This document shows positions 1-4,761 of a stretch of DNA of 5,256 bases, piece by piece. This DNA comes from Clostridia bacterium (lineage in GTDB: Bacteria; Bacillota; Clostridia; Oscillospirales; CAG-272). The DNA is taken from contig JAFQJX010000032.1 of assembly GCA_017397205.1 (NCBI GenBank), forward strand, positions 1 to 5,256. The letters are read 5' to 3'. The translations under genes were made by a program, and so were the position numbers. A model generated the notes under the pieces. The model saw only the letters and a list, made by a program, of their open reading frames with translations, did not search any database and had not been told where the DNA came from. The number at the start of each line of letters is the position of its first letter. Within the stretch, counting starts at the first letter, position 1.

Positions 1-610
1 CGTCAAGGTAGATATAGAAGGTGGCATACTGAATACGGTTTTCAAGAACGGTCAGCTGTGCGCGCAGAGAGGAAAGCTCGGAGGACACCTCCGTCAGGCG
101 GCCTTCAATGGACAAAAGGTCAGACGTGGTGGATGCGGCGGCGTACAGCTCTCTCAGGCGCACCTCCTCCGCCTCAAGACTTTCCACACGCGCGGTGATG
201 TCCGCGTGCGTCAGAGTCACGTCCTGCGAGCTTGCCTGGCGCCTTACCACGTGTGCAAGGTCGCGGAGCACCGTTTCAAATGCGCCTGCGCCGTCGTATG
301 GGATTCCCACCTCGTAATAGGCGCTGCCAAGAACGTACTCCTCGGGGGGAGTGACGGTTGAGCTTGTGATATAGCCGCTTGCGGCGACAACCGCGCTCTC
401 CAGCGCCGTGACGGCTTCGTTGAAGGTACGGGTTTCCATATTGTAGCGGTAGGTGCTCACCACCTTGCCGCCGGGAACGGCACCGTCAACAACGACGTCC
501 TCCTTCATCCCGGAGCCACCGTTATAATCGGGCTCGGGGTCTCCACAGCCAACCAAAGCCGTGCAAAGCAGGGCAAGCAACAGGAAAATCGCAAAAATAC
601 GGCGTTTCAT
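1..610 (-). CDS. Secreted lipoprotein, DUF4349-like (3' end beyond window)
   Basis: This reads leftward from an ATG at 610-608; 203 codons are visible and no stop is reached before the left edge. The N-terminus is a lipoprotein signal: basic MKRR, a hydrophobic stretch (residues 5-20) and the lipobox LVGC with the acylated cysteine at residue 22. The mature protein should therefore be anchored on the outer face of the membrane. A short acidic and glycine-rich linker follows. Then comes a domain with the DUF4349 pattern: a Y-N-M-E-T strand near 56-60, AASGYI near 76-81, a YYEVGIP strand near 98-104, SSQDVT near 127-132, and a heptad-like helical stretch at about 138-192 (RVESLEAEE, LLSIEGRL, ENRIQYAT) that probably forms a coiled coil. 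DUF4349 proteins usually end in a transmembrane helix, which would lie outside the window. The Shine-Dalgarno AAGGGAGGT (complement of 618-626) sits 7 bases before the ATG. The biochemical function is unknown. Confidence 0.8.
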   Translation of the reverse strand, partial: MKRRIFAIFLLLALLCTALVGCGDPEPDYNGGSGMKEDVVVDGAVPGGKVVSTYRYNMETRTFNEAVTALESAVVAASGYITSSTVTPPEEYVLGSAYYEVGIPYDGAGAFETVLRDLAHVVRRQASSQDVTLTHADITARVESLEAEEVRLRELYAAASTTSDLLSIEGRLTEVSSELSSLRAQLTVLENRIQYATFYIYLD

Positions 611-640
611 CACGCGTACCTCCCTTATTGATTTGTCTAC

Positions 641-669
641 AGTATAGCACCTTTCCCCCCGTTTGGCAA
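641..669 (-). promoter_or_regulatory. Sigma-A-type promoter of the lipoprotein gene
   Basis: Read on the minus strand, TTGCCA (669-664, 5 of 6 to TTGACA) is followed by a 17-base spacer and TATACT (646-641, 5 of 6 to TATAAT). Transcription would start near 634, giving a leader of about 25 bases that contains the Shine-Dalgarno. The spacing and hexamers are close to ideal, so a fairly strong constitutive promoter is inferred. Confidence 0.7.
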
Positions 670-673
670 GCCC

Positions 674-694
674 CCTGCGTGCGCGGCGCGCAGG
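674..694. repeat. GC-rich palindrome between divergent promoters
   Basis: The left arm CCTGCGTGC (674-682) pairs with GCGCGCAGG (686-694) around a GCG loop: nine pairs including one G-T wobble. It lies just upstream of the minus-strand -35 box and about 50 bases upstream of the plus-strand -35 box. It could be a protein-binding site for divergent control, or only an incidental GC-rich hairpin; no regulator is encoded nearby to support the first. Confidence 0.35.
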
Positions 695-745
695 AGTGCG
701 CCCACCTTGCGCATAAATATTTTACAATTCGTAATAAAAACTGCG

Positions 746-773
746 TTGCAATTCTCGGTTTTTGTGCTATAAT
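746..773 (+). promoter_or_regulatory. Sigma-A-type promoter of the plsY operon
   Basis: TTGCAA (746-751, 4 of 6 to TTGACA), a 16-base spacer and a perfect TATAAT (768-773) are seen. TG at 765-766 makes this an extended -10 element. The surroundings (about 715-780) are AT-rich in an otherwise GC-rich window, which is typical of a real promoter. Transcription would start near 780, leaving a leader of only about 24-33 bases. No other convincing promoter is seen before the terminator at 4495, so this one probably drives plsY through tsaB and perhaps rpiB. Confidence 0.75.
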
Positions 774-779
774 TAGTTT

Positions 780-803
780 GGAAAGGAAGCGGTATAGCCG
801 CTT
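780..803 (+). promoter_or_regulatory. plsY leader: Shine-Dalgarno followed by a hairpin
   Basis: The only Shine-Dalgarno-like sequence before plsY is GGAAAGGA (780-787), extending into AAGGAAG (783-789). Directly after it a perfect 6-bp inverted repeat, AAGCGG (787-792) and CCGCTT (798-803), encloses a TATAG loop. An in-frame TAG at 795-797 rules out any start further upstream. Linear spacing from AGGAAG is 14 bases to the GTG at 804 and 23 to the ATG at 813, both long. If the hairpin forms, GGAAAGG (780-786) is brought to 9 bases from the ATG at 813, the normal distance. Whether it regulates translation is inference. Confidence 0.45.
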
Positions 804-1619
804 GTGTGGCCTATGTACGACGTGCTGAACAACGGATTGCTATACCCCTATCTGACGGGGCTGATACAGCCCCAGACGGATACGGGGGCTATTTTGCTAT
901 ACCTTGGTTGCCTCGCCCTGTGCATGCTGGTGGGCTACCTGCTTGGCAGCTTGAGCCCCGCTATTCTGATTTCCCGCATCTTTTTCCGCGGGGACGTGCG
1001 CGAGCACGGGAGCGGCAACGCAGGCACCACCAATATGCTCCGTACCTACGGGGTGGGCGCCGCCCTCGTTACCTTCTTCGGAGACGTTTTCAAAAGTGTT
1101 CTCGCCGTATTTTCCGCATTTCTCATCATGGGTGCTGACTGGGTTGGCTACGGCTTTTCCTTCAGCACGGGCGCGCACCTTGCGGGGCTGTTTTGCGTGA
1201 TTGGGCACGTGCTGCCCCTGTATTACCGCTTCAAGGGCGGCAAGGGCGTGCTTTGCACCGCCTCCGTCGTGGGCTGTCTTTGCCCCTGGGTGACGGTGCT
1301 GCTGGTGCTGATTTTCGTCATCACCGTTGCCATTACCAAATACGTGTCGCTCGGCTCGGTGCTGGGCGCCGCCGTTTATCCGCTATTTTACGCCGTTCTG
1401 ACGCGCGCTCTCTTCGGCGGACTTCCCCTGCCGCTTGAGATGCTGCTTTGTGCCTTCGGTATGATGGGGATTATTCTCTGGAAGCACAGGGGCAACATTG
1501 ACCGCCTGCGCCGCGGAGAGGAGCGCCGCCTCGGGCAGCGCACCGCAAATCCCGTGGTGGAAATTATCACGGAAATCGCCGACCCGCCCTCGCGGGAGGA
1601 CAACGGGGAGGAGCCATGA
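804..1619 (+). CDS. plsY: Glycerol-3-phosphate acyltransferase PlsY
   Basis: PlsY is the membrane enzyme that transfers an acyl group from acyl-phosphate to glycerol-3-phosphate, giving lysophosphatidic acid, the first committed step of phospholipid synthesis in most Gram-positive bacteria. The family motifs appear in order, numbered from the GTG at 804: GSLSPA at 48-53, the glycine-rich GSGNAGTTN at 69-77, GHVLPLYYRFKGGKGV at 134-149, and KYVSLGS at 179-185. About five to seven hydrophobic segments surround them, and the last core motif is WKHRGNIDRL at 226-235. The protein is 271 residues against roughly 200 for typical PlsY. The excess is about 30 residues before the first conserved helix and a charged tail of about 27 residues after 245. 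The start is GTG at 804 or ATG at 813; I list the first because it is nearer the Shine-Dalgarno. It is the first gene of the operon, and its TGA overlaps the next ATG. Confidence 0.93.
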   Translation: MWPMYDVLNNGLLYPYLTGLIQPQTDTGAILLYLGCLALCMLVGYLLGSLSPAILISRIFFRGDVREHGSGNAGTTNMLRTYGVGAALVTFFGDVFKSVLAVFSAFLIMGADWVGYGFSFSTGAHLAGLFCVIGHVLPLYYRFKGGKGVLCTASVVGCLCPWVTVLLVLIFVITVAITKYVSLGSVLGAAVYPLFYAVLTRALFGGLPLPLEMLLCAFGMMGIILWKHRGNIDRLRRGEERRLGQRTANPVVEIITEIADPPSREDNGEEP

Positions 1620-2815
1620 AAACGCCCTCTCAGCAACTACTTGAGCTGATTTGTCTTTCCTTTCGCACAGAGACCCTGCGCCGCCTGACGCTGTCCAAGC
1701 CCGTGGGAGACGTGTCCCAGCGCTTCACCGCACGCCTTGTCCTTGGACGGGGCAAGCCCCTGCTTGCATGGGAGGAGTCGCTTTCGGGGGGTAAGGTGCG
1801 GCATCACACCTGCACCTATGAGGAGATTGAGACGTTTCTTGCGCCCCTGCTTTCCTCCTACGGACAGGTCAACCTGTCAACGGGCGCGGGGGATGCCGAG
1901 CTTCGCCGCTCCAAAAAGGGGAACGAGGTGCTGCTTGGCGGCGGCGCCCTCTTGAAGAAGCTGACGGAGGGCAAAGGAGAGCTCCGCACCTATCTTGGCG
2001 ACCTTGACCGCAAAAAGAAGCACCTGCTGACGGGCAAGGAGCCCTTTCTTTTCCCCCTCGGCATCACGGATGCAAGCGGCCGCATTCACGATAAGAAGCA
2101 GGGAAAATTCCGCCAGATTCACCGCTTCCTTGAGCACATTGAGGAAATCTACCCCTCCCTGCCCGAGGCAGGAAAATTGGTCGTTTACGACCTGTGCTGC
2201 GGAAAAAGCTATCTCAGCTTTGCCGCCTCTTATTACCTCTGCCACCTGCGCGGCCGCGAGGTGGATATGCTTTGCATGGACCTGAAGGAGGACGTGATGG
2301 CGAACTGCGCCGATACGGCACGTGCCATCGGCTTTTCGGGAATGCGCTTTCTCGCTGGGGACGTGCGCAGAACGCCCCGTGACGTCACGCCGCACCTCGT
2401 GCTTTCCCTGCACGCCTGTGATATTGCAACGGACATCGTGCTGGACACCGCCGCCGCGCTTGGCGCCGAGGTGATTTTGTCCACGCCCTGCTGTCACCGC
2501 TACCTGAACGACAAATTGCAAATGTCGTCCCTGGACTTCGTTGCGCGCTATCCGCATCTGCGCGGCAAGCTGTGCGAGGTGCTGACCGAGGGCATTCGCC
2601 TTGCCCGTCTGCGCGCCGCGGGCTATACCGTCATGGCGCTGGAAATGACCGACCCTGACGACACCCCGAAGAACACCCTGCTTCGCGCCGTCCGCCGCCG
2701 TGGCTTCTCCCCCGACAGCGCGGAGGGCAAGCGCCTCAGGGAGGAATACGAGCAGCTGCTGCATCTCGTGCTCGGGGAGGATATCAGCGGCTACCTGAAG
2801 GAGATACGCCTGTGA
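1616..2815 (+). CDS. Class I SAM-dependent methyltransferase (Methyltransf_32-like)
   Basis: This is a 399-residue protein with a large N-terminal region (about 1-180) and a Rossmann-type methyltransferase domain. SAM motif I is VYDLCCGKSYLS at 190-201, followed by the acidic strand end MLCMDLKEDV about 30 residues later. LHACDIATD near 265-273 and STPCCHRYL at 289-297 follow. The combination DxCCGK, HACDxxTD and PCCH is the pattern I know from the Methyltransf_32 family, which includes RRNAD1/METTL25-like proteins. The assignment is from motifs only and the substrate is unknown. The NPPY motif of many N6-adenine and glutamine methyltransferases is absent; TPCCH stands in that place. The start ATG overlaps the plsY stop (ATGA) and has a GGGGAGGAG Shine-Dalgarno at 1605-1613. 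The stop overlaps the tsaE start, so it is co-translated between a lipid gene and tRNA-modification genes. An RNA substrate would fit the neighbours, but that is inference. Confidence 0.85.
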   Translation: MKTPSQQLLELICLSFRTETLRRLTLSKPVGDVSQRFTARLVLGRGKPLLAWEESLSGGKVRHHTCTYEEIETFLAPLLSSYGQVNLSTGAGDAELRRSKKGNEVLLGGGALLKKLTEGKGELRTYLGDLDRKKKHLLTGKEPFLFPLGITDASGRIHDKKQGKFRQIHRFLEHIEEIYPSLPEAGKLVVYDLCCGKSYLSFAASYYLCHLRGREVDMLCMDLKEDVMANCADTARAIGFSGMRFLAGDVRRTPRDVTPHLVLSLHACDIATDIVLDTAAALGAEVILSTPCCHRYLNDKLQMSSLDFVARYPHLRGKLCEVLTEGIRLARLRAAGYTVMALEMTDPDDTPKNTLLRAVRRRGFSPDSAEGKRLREEYEQLLHLVLGEDISGYLKEIRL

Positions 2816-3252
2816 CAACGCAATACCGCTCCGCCTCTCCCGCCGAAACCGAGGCACTCGGCAGGCGCCTTTGCGAGGGGCTGATACAAAAGGGACTCCG
2901 TCGGGCGTTCGTCGCCCTGTTCGGGGAAATGGGCGTTGGCAAGACCGCCTTTGCGCGCGGCTTCGGCGCCGCCCTCGGGATTTCGGGGGTCAAAAGCCCC
3001 ACCTACACCGTCGTCAACGAGCATCGCGGCACGCCCGTGCCCCTGTTCCACTTTGATATGTACCGTATTCAGGACCCCGACGACCTGACCTCAATCGGCT
3101 ACGACGATTACCTCATGCGCGAGGGCTACGTCCTCTGTGAATGGAGCGAGCGCATTGAGGACGAGCTTCCCCCCGACGCCATCCGCGTCACGGTTGCGCG
3201 CACGGACGGGGAAAACGGACGCTCCATTACCGTACAAGGAGATTTCGCATGA
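2812..3252 (+). CDS. tsaE: tRNA threonylcarbamoyladenosine biosynthesis ATPase TsaE
   Basis: TsaE (YjeE) is the cytoplasmic ATPase that works with TsaB and TsaD in transferring threonylcarbamoyl from the TsaC product to A37 of ANN-decoding tRNAs, the t6A modification. At 146 residues it has the usual length. The Walker A motif GEMGVGKT is at 38-45. SPTYTVVNE at 62-70 is the switch-like segment, HFDMYRI at 80-86 carries the conserved Asp, and CEWSERI at 109-115 holds the Glu-Trp pair typical of the family. The start is a GTG whose last two bases form the stop of the methyltransferase gene (GTGA overlap). AAGGAG at 2798-2803 lies 8 bases upstream and fixes the start. Its own stop overlaps the tsaB start, fitting a need for balanced amounts of the two partners. 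Confidence 0.95.
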   Translation: MTTQYRSASPAETEALGRRLCEGLIQKGLRRAFVALFGEMGVGKTAFARGFGAALGISGVKSPTYTVVNEHRGTPVPLFHFDMYRIQDPDDLTSIGYDDYLMREGYVLCEWSERIEDELPPDAIRVTVARTDGENGRSITVQGDFA

Positions 3253-3962
3253 ATATTCTTGCCTTAGACGCCACCGCGATTGCCGCCTCCTGCGCCGTTG
3301 CAAGTGACGCGCACACGCTGGCGGAGTTCCGCGTGGACAACGGGCTGACCCACAGCGAGCTCTTGCTCCCTATGGCGGAGGCGTGCCTGCACGCAGGACA
3401 GATGCAAATCGGGGATATTGACCTCTTTGCCTGCACCGTGGGACCCGGCTCCTTTACGGGCGTGCGGATTGGCGTTGCCACCGTCAAGGGGCTTGCCTTC
3501 GGGACGGGAAAGCGGTGCGCCGCCGTGTCCACCCTGGAGGCGCTTGCCGAAAACCTGATGCCCCTGTCGGGCATTTACTGTGCCACCATGAACGCGCGCC
3601 GCGGACAGGTTTACAACGCCCTGTTTGAAAACAGGGACGGGGTATTGACCCGTCTTTGCCCCGACCGCGCCATCTCTCTTGAGGCGCTGGCAAAGGAGCT
3701 CTGCGAGCAGTATCACGGCTTCAAGGTGCGCCCCGTCGGGGACGGCTACGATATCACCCTGCCCTATCTCAAAGAGGCAGGCGTGCGCGTCCTGGAAACG
3801 CCCGAAAACCTGCGCCTGCAAAGTGCCGCCTCGGTTGCCCGCTGTGCCTGGCGCATGGCGCTCTCGGGCAACACCGTCAGCGACACCGCCCTCGTCCCCC
3901 TGTATCTGCGTCTGCCGCAGGCAGAGCGCGACCGTCTTGCCAAGCAGCAGCCCGAGGGATAA
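3249..3962 (+). CDS. tsaB: tRNA threonylcarbamoyladenosine biosynthesis protein TsaB
   Basis: TsaB (YeaZ) is the ASKHA-fold partner of TsaD. It has no catalytic role of its own but forms the TsaD-TsaB-TsaE assembly that completes t6A on tRNA. The 237-residue length is normal. The N-terminal strand MNILALDAT opens the actin-like fold, HSE is at 35-37 (a family position before the dimer helix), and the signature GPGSFTGVRIG is at 65-75, followed by VKGLAFG. The C-terminal half is variable, as usual, and ends in a PLYLRLPQAER stretch. The start ATG overlaps the tsaE stop (ATGA), with AAGGAG at 3236-3241 placed 7 bases upstream. In many Clostridia the next genes would be rimI and tsaD; here neither follows, and a 63-base gap leads to rpiB. 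Confidence 0.94.
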   Translation: MNILALDATAIAASCAVASDAHTLAEFRVDNGLTHSELLLPMAEACLHAGQMQIGDIDLFACTVGPGSFTGVRIGVATVKGLAFGTGKRCAAVSTLEALAENLMPLSGIYCATMNARRGQVYNALFENRDGVLTRLCPDRAISLEALAKELCEQYHGFKVRPVGDGYDITLPYLKEAGVRVLETPENLRLQSAASVARCAWRMALSGNTVSDTALVPLYLRLPQAERDRLAKQQPEG

Positions 3963-4025
3963 GCGGCACAGCACACTCAAACGCATTTTAAAATTAAGAC
4001 CAAAGAAGCAAAAAGGAGCATCAAC

Positions 4026-4478
4026 ATGAGAGCAATTTACATTGGCGCAGATTCTGCGGGCTACCCCCTCAAGGAGGAGCTGAAGGCGCACCTCGGCGCG
4101 CTTGGCTATACCGTAACGGACATGGGGACGGATTCTACCGCCTCCTGCCACTATCCCGTCTTTGCCTCCGCCGTATGTGAAGCGGTGCAGGAGGACGCAA
4201 ATTCCTTCGGTATTCTGATTTGCGGCACGGGGATCGGTATGAGCATGTGTGCCAACAAATATCGCGGCATCCGCGCGGCACTCTGCAGTGACACCTACTC
4301 CGCCCGTATGACCCGCGCCCACAACGACGCCAACGTGCTTTGCATGGGGGCACGCGTCATTGGCTCCTGCCTTGCACAGGATATTCTGGACGCCTTCCTC
4401 TCGGCAGAGTTTGAGGGTGGACGGCATCAGATACGCGTGGATATGATGACGGAGATTGAAAAAGCGCACCTTTCCTGA
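4026..4478 (+). CDS. rpiB: Ribose-5-phosphate isomerase B (RpiB/LacAB family)
   Basis: RpiB interconverts ribose 5-phosphate and ribulose 5-phosphate in the non-oxidative pentose phosphate pathway. The 150 residues align without gaps to the numbering I know for E. coli RpiB. Asp9 is in the GAD motif, the catalytic base Cys66 and Thr68 are in ICGTGIGMS, the ring-opening His99 is in RAHNDANVL, and Arg110, Arg133 and Arg137 are present. The exception is residue 10: the usual DHAG is DSAG, so the His that contacts the sugar phosphate is Ser. The conserved Cys66 and anion-hole loop favour RpiB over the LacA/LacB galactose-6-phosphate isomerase subunits, though a changed sugar specificity is possible. 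AGGAG at 4014-4018 lies 7 bases before the ATG. The 63-base AT-rich gap after tsaB shows no clear promoter, so read-through from the operon is likely. A terminator follows directly. Confidence 0.92.
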   Translation: MRAIYIGADSAGYPLKEELKAHLGALGYTVTDMGTDSTASCHYPVFASAVCEAVQEDANSFGILICGTGIGMSMCANKYRGIRAALCSDTYSARMTRAHNDANVLCMGARVIGSCLAQDILDAFLSAEFEGGRHQIRVDMMTEIEKAHLS

Positions 4479-4494
4479 GCGCAAACAAAACGAG

Positions 4495-4540
4495 AAGAGA
4501 GAACAAAACGGTTATGAACCCGAATGTTCTCTCTTTTTCT
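4495..4540 (+). terminator. Intrinsic terminator after rpiB
   Basis: A perfect 11-bp stem is formed by AAGAGAGAACA (4495-4505) and TGTTCTCTCTT (4525-4535), and the transcript then runs into TTTTTCTT (4534-4541). The 19-base loop can itself fold: GGTT (4510-4513) pairs with AACC (4517-4520). The hairpin begins 16 bases after the rpiB stop and so closes the plsY-to-rpiB transcription unit. On the opposite strand the T tract is interrupted (TTCTCGTTTTG), so termination of the convergent gene here would be weaker. Confidence 0.85.
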
Positions 4541-4558
4541 TATGCTTTTCAGTTGAGT

Positions 4559-4744
4559 GTTATGAGGCTCGCTCCTCTCACCGTTATGAGCTTGCAAAGC
4601 AAGCGTTATGATATGATTGCCTATCTAACTTCAAACTTGGCGAAGCCAACTATAACGATGCGAAGCATCTCATCACTCATAGCTTGTCCGTCAGGGCAAT
4701 CATAGTTGTAGCGCGATGCTCCAAACGGAGCATCACGCTACAGC
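4559..4744. repeat. Mosaic of short hairpins and GTTATGA direct repeats (REP/MITE-like)
   Basis: This non-coding stretch lies between convergent rpiB and the mecA-like gene. GTTATGA starts at 4559, 4583 and 4605, and also at 4511 in the terminator loop. Hairpins found in order: GAGG/CCTC (4564-4577); GCTTGC-AAA-GCAAGC (4590-4604); TTGGC-GAA-GCCAA (4637-4649); GATGC-GAA-GCATC (4657-4669); TTGTCC-GTCA-GGGCAA (4684-4699, one wobble); and the large hairpin at 4705-4744. A longer-range pair, TATGATTGCC (4612-4621) with GGCAATCATA (4695-4704), encloses three of them, so the whole could also fold as a branched structure. No transposase, target-site duplication or coding ORF is seen. It resembles the REP- or MITE-like palindromic elements found between genes in many bacteria; the family and its exact ends are undetermined. 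Confidence 0.65.
4705..4744. repeat. Long hairpin at the right end of the repeat mosaic
   Basis: This is the strongest hairpin in the mosaic. The inner stem GATGCTCC (4715-4722) and GGAGCATC (4727-4734) closes an AAAC loop. After a single C-A mismatch (4714/4735) the stem continues as TGTAGCG (4707-4713) with CGCTACA (4736-4742), then one wobble and one G-C pair. Seventeen of eighteen positions can pair. It lies 18 bases beyond the stop of the mecA-like gene. Read in that gene's direction it has no following T run, so it could protect or pause the 3' end but is not a standard intrinsic terminator. Confidence 0.7.
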
Positions 4745-4761
4745 GTTGTGCCTGCTGTTCT

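Noticed and set aside
628..828. 66-codon plus-strand open frame across the divergent promoter region
   Set aside because: It covers both promoters and the plsY leader, runs into plsY in another frame, and has no ribosome binding site.
1877..2857. 326-codon open frame on the minus strand opposite the methyltransferase gene
   Set aside because: It is fully antisense to a gene with recognisable SAM-binding motifs and translational coupling on both sides; its own translation shows no family motif.
3963..4025. Separate promoter for rpiB in the tsaB-rpiB gap
   Set aside because: The gap is AT-rich with a TTTAAAAT stretch near 3987, but no -35-like hexamer stands at the right distance, so I do not call one.
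3264..4484. 406-codon open frame on the minus strand opposite tsaB and rpiB
   Set aside because: It is antisense to two genes with clear family motifs, spans their intergenic gap, has no Shine-Dalgarno, and its low-complexity Gly/Ala/Arg/His-rich translation is what GC-rich codon use produces on the opposite strand.
4514..4705. 63-codon plus-strand open frame in the repeat mosaic
   Set aside because: It starts inside the terminator loop and its sequence is dictated by the hairpins; no Shine-Dalgarno and no protein-like composition.
4559..4744. CRISPR array
   Set aside because: The repeated heptamer is too short and the intervals (24, 22) hold palindromes rather than unique spacers; no cas gene is present.
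4559..4744. Insertion sequence or transposon remnant
   Set aside because: No transposase fragment, no clear terminal inverted repeats at both ends and no flanking target duplication can be seen; only a non-autonomous repeat is supportable.
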